Source: Paenibacillus cremeus
Lineage (GTDB): Bacteria > Bacillota > Bacilli > Paenibacillales > NBRC-103111
Reading direction: 5' to 3'
DNA: 64,000 bases
Assembly (NCBI RefSeq): GCF_007786445.1
Contig: NZ_VNJI01000010.1
Coordinates: 111,894-175,893, forward strand
The notes beneath the pieces are model-generated. The model saw only the letters and a list, made by a program, of their open reading frames with translations, ran no database searches and was not told the DNA's origin. Made by a program: the position numbers and the translations under genes. Positions 42,852 through 52,382 of the stretch are shown piece by piece. Position 1 is the first letter of the stretch; every line of letters starts with the position of its first letter.

Positions 42852-43814
42852 TTAGAGAGATGCTTTGCCGCTGCTCTGCTGCCTGCGTCCCGGTACCTCA
42901 TACCGAAAATGATCGTGAGCCAAATAGGTTTCCGGATGAATCTCCTGGGCCTCGGCGGTTAGCTGCTCCCCCTGTTCCCCTTGGTAGCGCGAGCTGATAT
43001 GCGTCAAAATGAGCGCTTTTGCTCCTGCGTCTTTGGCCGTCCTAGCCGCATCCATCGCGGTGGAGTGGTCGTACCGAATCGCCAGCTCCTTCCGGTGCTC
43101 TGCAAAGGTTGCTTCATGCACTAATACATCAGCCCCTTCAGCAAGGGTAACCGCATTGGCACACGGCTGTGTATCCCCTAGGATTGTAACAATTCTTCCA
43201 GCGTACGACGGCCCAATAAATTGCTCCGGCAAAAGCACCGTCCCATCAGGAAGCTCTACGGGTTCCCCGCGCTTGATTTTTCCGTAGGTCGGTCCTGAAA
43301 CGATGCCCAGCGCCTTCAATTTTTCCACATCGAGCTTGCCCGTTTGCGGCTTTTCAACGATGCGGAACCCAAAGCTCTCAACACGGTGTACGAGCGGCGC
43401 AATGCTAACCGTGAACTGCTCATCCTCAAAAATGACGCCAGCCTCGTTGTCCTCAAACTCATGTATATATAACTCGTAAGTCAAATGCGCCGCGCTAATC
43501 TTCAATGCCGTTTCCACGAACTCGCGAATCCCCTTCGGTCCATAGATCGTGAAGGGCGTGTCCCCTCCTTGGTAAGAGCGGCTCGTTAGTAGGCCCGGCA
43601 GGCCATAAATATGATCACCGTGCAGGTGAGAGACAAACAGCTTTTCTAGCTTGCCAATCTTCACCGGGGCGCGCAGCACCTGATGCTGAGTCCCTTCTCC
43701 ACAGTCCACCATCCAATACACATTGCGCTCCGCCAGCAAATTGAGCATGACCGACGTCACGTTCCGCTCCTTGGAAGGCATGCCTGCACCTGTCCCTAAA
43801 AAATAAAGCTCCAA
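42852..43814 (-). CDS. rnz: Ribonuclease Z
   Basis: RNase Z trims tRNA 3' ends. The 320-residue product has the metallo-beta-lactamase signature SHLHGDHIYG near residue 62, opening FLGTGAGMPSKERN, the GEGTQHQ loop, and later LGDTQPC, LVHEATF and LTHISSRY metal-site strands. The start is TTG 43814, with GGAG 10 bases upstream. The length is standard for the long-arm-containing bacterial form (RNase Z of about 307 residues in B. subtilis). Confidence 0.93.
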   Translation of the reverse strand: MELYFLGTGAGMPSKERNVTSVMLNLLAERNVYWMVDCGEGTQHQVLRAPVKIGKLEKLFVSHLHGDHIYGLPGLLTSRSYQGGDTPFTIYGPKGIREFVETALKISAAHLTYELYIHEFEDNEAGVIFEDEQFTVSIAPLVHRVESFGFRIVEKPQTGKLDVEKLKALGIVSGPTYGKIKRGEPVELPDGTVLLPEQFIGPSYAGRIVTILGDTQPCANAVTLAEGADVLVHEATFAEHRKELAIRYDHSTAMDAARTAKDAGAKALILTHISSRYQGEQGEQLTAEAQEIHPETYLAHDHFRYEVPGRRQQSSGKASL

Positions 43815-43901
43815 GCTTCATCGTCTCCAATCACGTCATTCCGTTGACAACTGACATCGTGGTTCCACGCTGTAACAGTTGCAACCCACGTACCTTTATG
43901 G

Positions 43902-43931
43902 AAAAAGAGTGGAGCAACATCGGCTCCACCC
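43902..43931 (-). terminator. Terminator after metH
   Basis: On the minus strand GGGTGGAGC pairs with GCTCCACTC, TTTTT follows, 13 bases after the metH stop. Confidence 0.75.
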
Positions 43932-43944
43932 TGTATACTATACC

Positions 43945-46900
43945 CTAAATTTTCTCCACATTGAAATATCTCGCTTGCGGATGTGCGAACACGATTGCCG
44001 AAACCGATGCTTCCGGCTCCATCATGCTGCCCTCGGTCAGCGTCACGCCGATATCCTCCGGCTTCATTAGCGCAAACAGCTGCTGCTGATCGTCCAAATT
44101 CGGGCACGCCGGGTATCCGAAGGAGAACCGCTGTCCGCGGTACTTGGCTCCGAAACGCTCCTGCATCGTCATTTCGGCCGGATCCGGGAAGCCCCACACG
44201 TCACGCATCATGTGGTGCACGCGCTCAGCGAACGCCTCGGCCGTCTCCAGCGCCGCCGCTTGCAGCGCATGGGAACGCAGGTAGTCGCCTTTTTCACGCC
44301 ACTCTGCCGCACGCTCTCCAATGCCATGCCCTGCGGTGACCACCAGGAAGCCGATGTAATCCATTTCGCCGCTGTCCACCGATTTCAAATAATCGGCCAA
44401 GCATAAGAACGGCTCGGTCTCCTGTCGCGGGAAGGCGAATGTTTGCAGTATCTTGCTGTGATCCTGCGGATCGTACACCAGCACCTCATTGCCTTTGGAT
44501 TGTGCCGGGAAGAAGCGATACATGCCATGGGCGTTAATGATGCCGTCCTTCTGAGCCTCAGCTAAAATTTGGTCCACCGTCTCTTTGAGTTGAACCGCTT
44601 TCGGATCCTTCTCCTCCAGCAGCTTCTCTACTTTGCCTTTCAGCCCCAAGTGGTGACCCAGCAGCATCTGCATATTGATGTAAGGGATCAAATGGCTCAT
44701 CGGATAGTCTCGCAGCACATGGCGGTCCAAGTCCGGCGGCACTTGCACAGGCACCGTACGATCAACTGTGGACGTCTTCACCCTTGTCAATTCCGGCATT
44801 GCCACTTTGCGCACCGACTCTTGAACATCCGACTCCATGCTCTCACGAAGCTCTTTAATCAACAGCTCCCGCTGCTTCGGATCGCTTAGCTTGTTCGCGA
44901 TATCCAGCCCGTCCATTGCATCCTTAGCATACAAGACAGCTCCATCATACTCCGGTGCAATTCTGGTCTTTGTGAACTTGCGCGTCAGGGCGGCCCCACC
45001 TACCAGAATCGGCACGTCGATGCCGGCCGTTTTCAAATCCTGCGCCGTGATAACCATCTGCTGGGCGGATTTTACGAGCAATCCGGATAATCCGATCGCA
45101 TCCGGCTTCTCTTTGCGCGCCGCCTCAATCAGCTGCTCCGGCGGTACCTTGATCCCCAGGTTAACGATCTTATATCCATTATTGGATAAAATGATTTCTA
45201 CCAGGTTTTTACCAATATCGTGCACATCGCCTTTAACCGTCGCGAGAATGATTTTCCCCTTGACCGCACTTTCCGCTTTTTCCATGAACTGCTCTAGGTG
45301 AGCAACGGATGCTTTCATGACCTCAGCGCTCTGCAGCACTTCGGCTACGATCAGCTCGTTGTTATTGAACAAGCGGCCGACCTCTTCCATCCCTTTCATG
45401 AGCGGTCCATTGATAATTTCTAGCGGAGCGTACTTTTGCAGGGCCTCGTCCAAATCCGGAATCAAGCCTTCCTTCGTACCCTCAACCACATAGGAAGCGA
45501 GGCGCTCTTCGAGCGACAGGTTCGAAATTTTCTCCTTCTTCTCGACCTTCTTCTCCCGGAAATGAGCCACAAAGTCAGCAAGTGTCTCATCATTCGTCTC
45601 ATAAATCAATTTCTCGGCTAACGTGCGCTCTTCTTCGGGAATCGACGCATAACGCTCCAGTGTTTCGGTGTTTACGATCGCATAGTCCAGACCGGCTTTT
45701 GTACAATGGTACAAATAGACGGCGTTGAGCACCTCGCGGCCTGCCGGAGGAAGTCCGAACGACACGTTGCTTAAGCCGAGAATGGTTCCGGTTTCCGGCA
45801 TCGCTTCTTTAATCAAACGAATGCCCTCAATCGTTTCATTCGCGGATCCAATATACTGCTGATCCCCAGTACCAACAGGGAACACCAACGGGTCAAAAAT
45901 AATATCGCTGGGCTTCAATCCATACTTATTCACCAGAAGGTCATAGGAGCGCTTCGCCACTTCCAGCTTATCCTTCGCCGTGATGGCCTGTCCTCTTTCG
46001 TCGATCGTACCGACAACCGTCGCAGCACCATACTTATGGATGAGAGGGACGACCTTCTCGAACTTTTCTTCCCCGTCCTCCAGGTTAATGGAGTTGATAA
46101 TCGCTTTCCCTTGGGAATATTTGAGTCCCAGCTCTATAACCCGGTTATCGGTGGAATCGAGCATGAGGGGAACCTTGACTTTCTTCACGACAAGCTCCAA
46201 AAACTTCTGCATGTCCCCCATCTCATCGCGGTCCGGATCCTGCAAGCAGACGTCTACAACGGAGGCTCCGCCTTTTACTTGCGCTCTGGCAATTTCAGAT
46301 GCTTCCTCGTATTTGCCTTCAGCGATCAATCGTTTAAATTTACGCGAACCCAGAACGTTCGTTCTCTCCCCGACCATGTATGGGCGATTCGCATCTTCAA
46401 TGTATATAGTTTCAATCCCCGACACTGCTGTCGGATGCGTGCCCACCTGTGGGCGCGGCTGGTATTGACTCAGGGCCTCCGCCATAGCGCGAATATGGTC
46501 CGGTGTTGTACCGCAGCAGCCACCGGCAATATTAATCCAGCCCTGCTCGGCAAACCCGGCCAGCTTCTTCGCAAGCGAGTCAGGCGATTCATGATAGTTT
46601 CCGTTCTCGTCTGGCAAACCGGCATTAGGATAACAGCTGACAGCTGTGCCCGCAATCTCCGACAGTGTACGAATATGATCCCGCATGAACTCCGGTCCTG
46701 TTGCACAGTTCAGACCAATCGAAATCGGCTCCAAATGCTCCAGCGAAATATAGAACGATTCGATGTTTTGACCTGCTAAGGTCGTTCCCATCGGTTCGAT
46801 CGTCCCCGAGATCATGAGCGGCAGCTTCTTGCCGGTCGTTTCGAACGCTTTGCGCACCCCGATGCTTCCCGCTTTCACGTTCAGCGTATCCTGTGACGTC

Positions 46901-47385
46901 TCGAGCAGCAGCGCGTCTACACCGGCTTCGATCAGCGCCAATGCTTGCTCATAGTAGCTGTCTACGAGCTCATCGAATGTAACCCCACCCGTAACCGATA
47001 AGGTCTTCGTCGTCGGCCCCATCGCTCCGGCAACATACCGCGGCCACTCAGGTGTGCTGTATTTTTCCGCGGCTTGGATCGCCAGCTTAGCTGCAGCCAA
47101 GTTCAGCTCACGCGCACGGTCTTGCAGCTCATATTCCGCAAGTACGACACTGGTCGCCCCGAACGTATTCGTTTCAACAATATCCGCACCCGCGGCAAAA
47201 TAAGCTTCATGGATTTTCTGAATCACATCCGGTCGCGTAACGACCAAATATTCGTTACAGCCATCCAGCTCTTCTCCGCCGAAATCGTCCGCTGTCAGGT
47301 TTTCTTGCTGGATCATGGTACCCATGGCACCGTCTAGAATCAAGATTTTCTTTTGCAGCTGATCTTGCAGTGTTGGTTTATTCAT
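43945..47385 (-). CDS. metH: Cobalamin-dependent methionine synthase
   Basis: The 1146-residue four-module enzyme methylates homocysteine with methyltetrahydrofolate through cobalamin. Module 1 binds homocysteine zinc with Cys227 (GLNCATG), Cys290 and Cys291 (GGCCGTT). Module 2 is the pterin-binding domain (about 330-590). Module 3 holds the cap and cobalamin domain with D-x-H-x-x-G at 720-725 (His722). Module 4 is the reactivation domain with [10 protein letters not shown] near 1090. Length is close to E. coli MetH. GGGAAGGGG precedes the ATG. No B12 or SAM riboswitch was recognised in the 285 bases upstream. Confidence 0.95.
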   Translation of the reverse strand: MNKPTLQDQLQKKILILDGAMGTMIQQENLTADDFGGEELDGCNEYLVVTRPDVIQKIHEAYFAAGADIVETNTFGATSVVLAEYELQDRARELNLAAAKLAIQAAEKYSTPEWPRYVAGAMGPTTKTLSVTGGVTFDELVDSYYEQALALIEAGVDALLLETSQDTLNVKAGSIGVRKAFETTGKKLPLMISGTIEPMGTTLAGQNIESFYISLEHLEPISIGLNCATGPEFMRDHIRTLSEIAGTAVSCYPNAGLPDENGNYHESPDSLAKKLAGFAEQGWINIAGGCCGTTPDHIRAMAEALSQYQPRPQVGTHPTAVSGIETIYIEDANRPYMVGERTNVLGSRKFKRLIAEGKYEEASEIARAQVKGGASVVDVCLQDPDRDEMGDMQKFLELVVKKVKVPLMLDSTDNRVIELGLKYSQGKAIINSINLEDGEEKFEKVVPLIHKYGAATVVGTIDERGQAITAKDKLEVAKRSYDLLVNKYGLKPSDIIFDPLVFPVGTGDQQYIGSANETIEGIRLIKEAMPETGTILGLSNVSFGLPPAGREVLNAVYLYHCTKAGLDYAIVNTETLERYASIPEEERTLAEKLIYETNDETLADFVAHFREKKVEKKEKISNLSLEERLASYVVEGTKEGLIPDLDEALQKYAPLEIINGPLMKGMEEVGRLFNNNELIVAEVLQSAEVMKASVAHLEQFMEKAESAVKGKIILATVKGDVHDIGKNLVEIILSNNGYKIVNLGIKVPPEQLIEAARKEKPDAIGLSGLLVKSAQQMVITAQDLKTAGIDVPILVGGAALTRKFTKTRIAPEYDGAVLYAKDAMDGLDIANKLSDPKQRELLIKELRESMESDVQESVRKVAMPELTRVKTSTVDRTVPVQVPPDLDRHVLRDYPMSHLIPYINMQMLLGHHLGLKGKVEKLLEEKDPKAVQLKETVDQILAEAQKDGIINAHGMYRFFPAQSKGNEVLVYDPQDHSKILQTFAFPRQETEPFLCLADYLKSVDSGEMDYIGFLVVTAGHGIGERAAEWREKGDYLRSHALQAAALETAEAFAERVHHMMRDVWGFPDPAEMTMQERFGAKYRGQRFSFGYPACPNLDDQQQLFALMKPEDIGVTLTEGSMMEPEASVSAIVFAHPQARYFNVEKI

Positions 47386-47589
47386 TGATGATCCCCTTCC
47401 CTCTGCCTAACTCACCGTCACCATTCCCGCGTAGGCCATCTATATATTGCCACCCGCATAAAAGCGCGAAAGTTCTCGAATAAGATTTAACCCATAGTGT
47501 ACCAGAAACCTGACATGATGAAAAGCAATCTCGTCAAATTTTCAAAACTTGTCCGACAATGTTCATCGGAATAATTAATTTTAGGTGCA

Positions 47590-47618
47590 TCGACACGAAG
47601 CTTGGCATCCGCTATAAT
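47590..47618 (+). promoter_or_regulatory. Sigma-A promoter of mtnD
   Basis: TCGACA (47590-47595) and TATAAT (47613-47618) are exactly 17 bases apart, close to consensus and 53 bases before the ATG. Confidence 0.75.
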
Positions 47619-47670
47619 ACCAAATAGGAGCTAATTCCATAATTTATCCGTGATGAAAGAAGGTTAAACC

Positions 47671-48210
47671 ATGGCTGAAATTCGTATTCGCAACACCAAT
47701 GAGCGGATCTCCGGGGAAGAAAATGTGAAGGCATTTTTGGATAAACAAGAGGTGCTTTACGAGCATTGGAATGCTTCCAAGCTGCCTGCTCAGCTGCAAG
47801 AGAAATTTACACTTACGGATGAGAACAAGGCTGAAATTTTGTCGACATTCGATGCTGAGATTCGGGATCTGGCCAGCCGCCGCGGCTACAGAACGTGGGA
47901 CGTCATTGCACTGTCCGACGCCACACCTAATCTGGATGAGCTGCTGAAAAAATTCGAGCAAGTGCATACCCATACGGAAGATGAAGTCCGCGCTATTACA
48001 GCGGGTAAAGGCATCTTCATTATCAAGGGCACAGAAGATGTTGGCTATTTCGATGTGGAGCTGGAAGCTGGCGATGTCATCTCCGTTCCTGAGCATAAGC
48101 CCCACTTCTTCACTTTGATGGAAAACCGTCAAATCGTAGCCGTTCGCCTCTTCATCGAAACCGAGGGCTGGATTGCTCATCCGTTCGCAGACGCTTCTTT
48201 CCAAAAATAA
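47671..48210 (+). CDS. mtnD: Acireductone dioxygenase (methionine salvage)
   Basis: This cupin-fold enzyme turns acireductone into formate and 2-keto-4-methylthiobutyrate in methionine salvage. The 179-residue product has metal ligands in VHTHTEDEVR (two His, Glu) near residue 97-103, and a distant His in EHKPHFFTL near 140. GAAGG precedes the ATG and a strong promoter lies upstream. No other mtn genes are in the window. It is divergent from metH, a neighbour by pathway. Confidence 0.93.
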   Translation: MAEIRIRNTNERISGEENVKAFLDKQEVLYEHWNASKLPAQLQEKFTLTDENKAEILSTFDAEIRDLASRRGYRTWDVIALSDATPNLDELLKKFEQVHTHTEDEVRAITAGKGIFIIKGTEDVGYFDVELEAGDVISVPEHKPHFFTLMENRQIVAVRLFIETEGWIAHPFADASFQK

Positions 48211-48224
48211 TCATCATCATACAA

Positions 48225-48256
48225 AAATCCCGCCGGCTTAGCCGACGGGATTTTTC
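48225..48256. terminator. Bidirectional terminator of mtnD and HAD gene
   Basis: AAAAATCCCGCCGGC pairs with GCCGACGGGATTTTT around TTA. T-rich ends occur on both strands, between convergent genes. Confidence 0.85.
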
Positions 48257-48267
48257 TATTGGTTAGC

Positions 48268-49062
48268 TTATCCAATGCGAGAGATAACGTCTTGGATTTC
48301 ACGCAGGCTCTGAATTTCGAACACAGGCTCGATCTCGGTGCGCGGAAGATCATGACGGTTAATCCACATATTGCGCATCCCAACTGTATTGGAACCGAGT
48401 ATATCCGTTGTCAGCTTATCTCCGATCATAACTCCTTCGTCAGGGCCGATCTCAAGCAGCTTCATCGTATGCTCAAAAATCGAGGCCGCTGGCTTACCCA
48501 CACCGAACTCACCGGAAATTACGATGTGATCGAAATAAGGCGCCAATTGCGGTACACCCGCAAGCTTTTCCTTCTGCAGATCCGGTGATCCGTTCGTTAA
48601 GAGAAGCAGCTTGTAGCCTGCCCCACGCAGCTGGTCCAATACTTCAAACGTTTCTTCATAAACGATCGGACGATTGCGACGTTCGGCAGGAAACTTTTCT
48701 GCAAGTGCTGCACCTAACTCCGCATCCTCAATGCCGAGTGCTTTCAAACCGCGTGTCCACGATTCCTTACGGTAGCCAGGAGCCAGTGCTTGAAGCTTGC
48801 GGAACTCCTCCTGCTCACCTTCCGTAAAATTCGCCCAAAGCCCCTCAAATGGGTTAATTCCGATCATCTTCGTAAAGGCGAAGGTTTCAAAGGATTCGTA
48901 CAGTGCTCTTGCTTCGGTGCGTACGGCATCTTCCAGCTTCTCCGGATCAATATCGTATTGCTGAGCCGCCACCTGGCAAGTCGCTTGGAAAGCTTCTTTA
49001 ACACTGCGCTCATCCCAAAGGAGCGTATCGTCCAAATCAAACAGAACCGCTTTAATCGTCAT
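48268..49062 (-). CDS. HAD-family hydrolase
   Basis: The 264-residue phosphatase-like protein has motif I VLFDLDDTLLW with nucleophile Asp, motif II LLTNGSP near 157, the Lys region GKPAASIF and motif IV GDKLTTDILG near 205. It belongs to HAD subfamily IA (YjjG/YfnB-like). ATG 49062 follows GGGAGAG; the longer frame starts earlier but lacks a site. It is 52 bases downstream of the membrane protein gene. The substrate is unknown. Confidence 0.88.
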   Translation of the reverse strand: MTIKAVLFDLDDTLLWDERSVKEAFQATCQVAAQQYDIDPEKLEDAVRTEARALYESFETFAFTKMIGINPFEGLWANFTEGEQEEFRKLQALAPGYRKESWTRGLKALGIEDAELGAALAEKFPAERRNRPIVYEETFEVLDQLRGAGYKLLLLTNGSPDLQKEKLAGVPQLAPYFDHIVISGEFGVGKPAASIFEHTMKLLEIGPDEGVMIGDKLTTDILGSNTVGMRNMWINRHDLPRTEIEPVFEIQSLREIQDVISRIG

Positions 49063-49114
49063 CTTCGTTTCTCTCCCTGTACTCTCCCATGTGTGAGCCA
49101 ATAATGTATTGCTC

Positions 49115-49627
49115 CTACTCCTGCTTCAAGGCAATGGAGTGTGCCGCAGCAAACTCTTTAAGCTTGTCCTGCATGTCATCCATTGGAAACTGATTGAAAA
49201 AACGCGTAAATACCCAACGGTTTCCCTTGGGTTTGAACTGAACAACTACGCTATCCTTGCTCAGTGTGATTTCATCGATCTGCGAAGCTTCCATCGTCTT
49301 GTCACCGCCAAATCTGCGGGACGTTAAGGCCGTCTTACCGATCTTGAGGAACGGTCTGCGCGCCCAATAAATAATTACCGCGAGAAAAATGTAACTTGCT
49401 CCCGTCACCCAATACAGATTGTCCTGTGACGCCATATTGCGGAACGTGATGAAGCAAAAGATCCCCGTAGCCACGAGCAGCATTGGCAGAAACCAGCTGC
49501 GGCCTTTGAATGTAACCGATCCGTCGGAAGCTGCAGCATCAGTAATGAGCGGCTTTCCGTGCTTCTTTCTTTGGGTGTTAATTACCTTCGTATTCTTGCG
49601 TACCATTCGCGCCCACTTGCGTGACAT
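49115..49627 (-). CDS. Membrane protein of unknown function, 170 residues
   Basis: The N-terminal 30 residues are very basic (RKWARMVRKNTKVINTQRKK), followed by two membrane helices (about 46-62 and 72-88) and a soluble C-terminal domain with a PH-like strand pattern (KDSVVVQFKPKGNRW). I do not recognise the family. The ATG has AAGGGG upstream. Located between a HAD gene and the SOS module on the same strand. Confidence 0.7.
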   Translation of the reverse strand: MSRKWARMVRKNTKVINTQRKKHGKPLITDAAASDGSVTFKGRSWFLPMLLVATGIFCFITFRNMASQDNLYWVTGASYIFLAVIIYWARRPFLKIGKTALTSRRFGGDKTMEASQIDEITLSKDSVVVQFKPKGNRWVFTRFFNQFPMDDMQDKLKEFAAAHSIALKQE

Positions 49628-49699
49628 GTCTTAACCCCTTATGTGTTCGTTTACTTCCACTCTACCAACTTCACGCTGAAACGCTGTAGAAAACTCGAA

Positions 49700-49894
49700 T
49701 TACTTATTCTCGTTATTATCTACGATTTTAATATTTTCAAGGTGAGAGCGCAGTGAAGATTTAAATGAATCGATGTACTTTCTGCGAAGCGTATTACGCT
49801 CCTCCAGTTCATCATCCGTTAATCCTTCCGCTTTCGCTTTGCGCGCTAACTCATTGATCCGTTTCACCGTTTCGTCGTGTTCCGATTCCTTCAT
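49700..49894 (-). CDS. ynzC: DUF896 protein YnzC
   Basis: The 64-residue product matches the DUF896/YnzC family: a helix-turn-helix-like hairpin with VKRINELARKAKAEGLTDDE and then RRKYIDSFKSSLRSHLENI. In B. subtilis it lies downstream of yneA in the SOS locus. ATG 49894 was chosen because GGGAGG precedes it; the frame is open far upstream through the promoter. The yneB resolvase-like gene normally between yneA and ynzC is not present here. Confidence 0.9.
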   Translation of the reverse strand: MKESEHDETVKRINELARKAKAEGLTDDELEERNTLRRKYIDSFKSSLRSHLENIKIVDNNENK

Positions 49895-50015
49895 AGCGTT
49901 CCTCCCAATGTCTGTCAAAGCTGTCCGCGAAAAAGCCTTCGCGATTAATAATACTTTGACATTAAGGAAAAAGATTGTCAAGAGATAGAAGCGTATGTAA
50001 GAACCAGAATACACA

Positions 50016-50399
50016 TTAGCGAACAGTCGGTAATAAGAGCTTCTGACCCTCATGCACAGTGGAAGAACTTAGACCATTGACTTGCTTCAGCTTAAATACA
50101 TACTCTCGAACATCTTGTCCCTTCGCCACATGCTCGGATGCAATACTCCACAGCGTATCCCCTGACTCGACCGTTACCGAAGGCTGTGCCACATTATGAT
50201 TGGAAGCGGCGTAGGCATCCTGGTTGCCAAAGAAGGCAGAGATCAATCCGCTAATCGAAAGAATCATGAGAAGAAAAGCTCCAAAGAAGAACGCTCGAAC
50301 ATACGTTCTATTATTATACTTCCTATTGCTTTGCATCAGTTGTTTATGATTTACTCCACGTCGGTTGGATTTCTCGATCACTTGTACATTTTGAATCAT
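50016..50399 (-). CDS. yneA: YneA-like cell-division suppressor with LysM
   Basis: The 127-residue product has a short cytoplasmic N-terminus, one membrane helix (about 34-52, YVRAFFFGAFLLMILSISG) and a LysM domain near 74-124 (VESGDTLWSIASEHVAKG, then GLSSSTVHEGQKLLLP). In Bacillus this LexA-controlled protein delays division after DNA damage. GGGGGATGAG precedes the ATG. It shares its promoter region with lexA in divergent order, the diagnostic arrangement. Confidence 0.9.
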   Translation of the reverse strand: MIQNVQVIEKSNRRGVNHKQLMQSNRKYNNRTYVRAFFFGAFLLMILSISGLISAFFGNQDAYAASNHNVAQPSVTVESGDTLWSIASEHVAKGQDVREYVFKLKQVNGLSSSTVHEGQKLLLPTVR

Positions 50400-50413
50400 C
50401 TTAACTCATCCCC

Positions 50414-50427
50414 CAAACATTTGTTCT
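50414..50427. promoter_or_regulatory. LexA box 1
   Basis: CAAACATTTGTTCT fits CRAAC-N4-GTTYT as a degenerate SOS box. It lies between the yneA -10 and its ribosome site. Confidence 0.5.
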
Positions 50428-50433
50428 GTTATA

Positions 50434-50462
50434 AAGATAACACGAACATTCGTTTGCGTCAA
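50434..50462 (-). promoter_or_regulatory. yneA promoter
   Basis: Minus-strand TTGACG (50457-50462), a 17-base spacer, and TATCTT (50434-50439). Confidence 0.7.
50443..50456. promoter_or_regulatory. LexA box 2 in the yneA promoter spacer
   Basis: CGAACATTCGTTTG fits CGAAC-N4-GTTYG. It lies in the 17-base spacer of the yneA promoter (-35 TTGACG at 50457-50462 and -10 TATCTT at 50434-50439 on the minus strand). Confidence 0.8.
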
Positions 50463-50470
50463 CACTTTTT

Positions 50471-50484
50471 CGAACTTATGTTTG
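50471..50484. promoter_or_regulatory. LexA box 3
   Basis: CGAACTTATGTTTG fits CGAAC-N4-GTTYG. It partly overlaps the lexA -35. Confidence 0.75.
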
Positions 50485-50510
50485 TACGAACTCCGGTTCT
50501 GTGCTATACT
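50482..50510 (+). promoter_or_regulatory. lexA promoter
   Basis: TTGTAC (50482-50487), 17 bases, TATACT (50505-50510), about 36 bases before the lexA start. Confidence 0.65.
50487..50500. promoter_or_regulatory. LexA box 4 in the lexA promoter spacer
   Basis: CGAACTCCGGTTCT is a near-consensus SOS box. It lies between the lexA -35 and -10. Confidence 0.65.
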
Positions 50511-50545
50511 TCTAAGTAATGATTACCAAAAATGGAGTGATTCAC

Positions 50546-51166
50546 ATGAGCAAGATTTCCAATCGCCAGCAAGCGATCTTGGATTTCATCAAGAATGAGG
50601 TCAAGGACAAGGGATATCCTCCATCCGTAAGGGAAATTGGAGAAGCAGTAGGCCTCGCGTCCAGCTCTACCGTGCACGGGCACTTAGAGCGTCTAGAGAA
50701 GAAGGGCTTGATCCGACGCGACCCTACCAAGCCTAGAGCGATTGAAATCTTGGATGGAAGCGTAGGCGACGGAACGTTCGCCGTATCGGTTGCTAGAGTG
50801 CCTTTGATCGGACGAGTTACTGCAGGCACACCTATTACAGCTACCGAGAACATCGAGGACTACTTCCCGCTTCCGAGTCACTTTGTCGGAGATAATAACG
50901 TATTTATGCTCAGCGTTATCGGTGAAAGTATGATCGATGCAGGAATTCATAACGGAGACTATGTAATCGTTCGCCAGCAGCAGACCGCTAATAACGGCGA
51001 GATCGTGGTAGCCATGACCGAGGAAGACGAAGCCACTGTCAAGACCTTTTATAAAGAGAAGGATCACATTCGACTTCAGCCTGAGAATCAGACCATGGAG
51101 CCATTGCGGCTTAAGCATGTTTCGATCCTCGGCAAAGTAATCGGCGTATTCCGCGACATTCACTAG
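50546..51166 (+). CDS. lexA: LexA SOS repressor
   Basis: The 206-residue repressor has an N-terminal winged-helix (1-70), the autocleavage site Ala93-Gly94 (VTAGTP), catalytic Ser128 (GESMID) and Lys166 (VKTFYK). After damage, RecA filaments trigger self-cleavage. ATG 50546 is used, nine codons inside the longer frame, because GGAG lies at nine bases. Four LexA boxes lie in the promoter shared with yneA, giving autoregulation. Confidence 0.97.
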   Translation: MSKISNRQQAILDFIKNEVKDKGYPPSVREIGEAVGLASSSTVHGHLERLEKKGLIRRDPTKPRAIEILDGSVGDGTFAVSVARVPLIGRVTAGTPITATENIEDYFPLPSHFVGDNNVFMLSVIGESMIDAGIHNGDYVIVRQQQTANNGEIVVAMTEEDEATVKTFYKEKDHIRLQPENQTMEPLRLKHVSILGKVIGVFRDIH

Positions 51167-51173
51167 AACACGA

Positions 51174-51211
51174 AATCCCCTTCGCACAAGCGAAAGGGAT
51201 TTTTCTTTTTT
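51174..51211 (+). terminator. lexA terminator
   Basis: AAATCCCCTTCGC pairs with GCGAAAGGGATTT, followed by TTCTTTTTT. It lies just after lexA. Confidence 0.8.
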
Positions 51212-51227
51212 CCAAGATGTCCAAATA

Positions 51228-52382
51228 TCAATATTGAGCTTTTTCAATATGAAACTGGTTCATTCCGGAATGGACGATATTAAGCTCCACATCTATAGAC
51301 TGCAGCGAATAGCTGATGGGCTTACTGCCATTCTGAGTCAACCTGCTCCATGCAGGAAATGACTCTCGATATAAAACATGCGTTAGTCTGTAAAGATCGA
51401 TCGAGTGTTCTTGTCCGTATTTGAAAGTATTCGTAATTTGATCGCGGATTTCATTTGTCACCTCTTGTTTTATTGCCTTCTCGTCCATCATCACGTTGAT
51501 TTCATCCAACAGCACATTCCCGCTAAAATGAACAGAGAAGCTGGCTTCTTGCCCTCTGGTTTGAGGAGTAATCGTTCTCTTGGATTTTTCAACGGTAACC
51601 TTTACAATAGGCTTCTCACCACGATAAACTACCAACGGCGTACGCATCGTACTTCTTTCCAGCCATCGCAAGCCATTCAGCTGCTTCTCCTCTACCCATC
51701 CTTTCAGCTTGCCATCCTGAATCGCATAGGCTCCGCTTACTTTAAGCTTAGGATCTGGTTTCTCGTTTTTTTTCCACGCATCCGTTGCGATCTCAAGACT
51801 TGGCAGCATGACTGTATAGTTAGGCTCGCGAAAATCGACAATCACTTTATATAACCGCAGTGGCCGGATAAAAGAAAATTGTTTGTAAACATCAATTGGA
51901 TTGTGTAATATCGAAGCGATTGGAGACAGGTTAAAAAAGGGCAACACCGTAAATATTTTGTCGATCGGTTCTTTGGTGCCATAAACCCATGGCTTGTAGC
52001 GAGTCTCTCCTACTCGGCTAAGACTATCAAGAAACGGATATAAGCCCAGCTTCAATGCATCTTCTGTAAAAACAACGGATGATACATGGCCCCAAAACAT
52101 ACGCTGCTGCGATGTTTCATACAGCTTGTTAAAAGCATTACTAATCGTATCCCCCTCTGCCGTCCCCGCCCAAACCGATGGAGGCTGCCCCGCCTTCCCT
52201 CCCTCTTGCTTAGCGACGCTGGAGAAGTCCAACATTTGCCCATAAACGACGTACTTTCCATTCTTAAAATCAAGCCCAACAGCTGTCACATAATTCGTAT
52301 CCTGGATTGATTTGATATCCCAGCAGCCAGCGGTGAAGGTCAGAAGCGTCATCATAAAGCCAAGCATCAAAAGCCTTCTCAA
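51228..52382 (-). CDS. Ger(x)C-family spore germination lipoprotein
   Basis: This is the C subunit of a germinant receptor, a lipoprotein of the spore inner membrane. The N-terminal signal ends with lipobox FTAGC (Cys20). The GerC start CWDIKSIQDTNYVTAVGLDF is typical. The C-terminal half is soluble. The TTG start overlaps the TGA of the GerA-like gene (TTGA), showing coupling. The 384-residue length is normal. Confidence 0.9.
   Translation of the reverse strand: MRRLLMLGFMMTLLTFTAGCWDIKSIQDTNYVTAVGLDFKNGKYVVYGQMLDFSSVAKQEGGKAGQPPSVWAGTAEGDTISNAFNKLYETSQQRMFWGHVSSVVFTEDALKLGLYPFLDSLSRVGETRYKPWVYGTKEPIDKIFTVLPFFNLSPIASILHNPIDVYKQFSFIRPLRLYKVIVDFREPNYTVMLPSLEIATDAWKKNEKPDPKLKVSGAYAIQDGKLKGWVEEKQLNGLRWLERSTMRTPLVVYRGEKPIVKVTVEKSKRTITPQTRGQEASFSVHFSGNVLLDEINVMMDEKAIKQEVTNEIRDQITNTFKYGQEHSIDLYRLTHVLYRESFPAWSRLTQNGSKPISYSLQSIDVELNIVHSGMNQFHIEKAQY

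Noticed and set aside
46036..46779. 247-codon plus-strand open frame inside metH
   Set aside because: Shadow frame of a conserved enzyme; no ribosome site or homology.
47386..47640. Possible SAM or cobalamin riboswitch upstream of metH
   Set aside because: No conserved S-box or B12-box elements could be read, and no terminator/antiterminator pair was seen.
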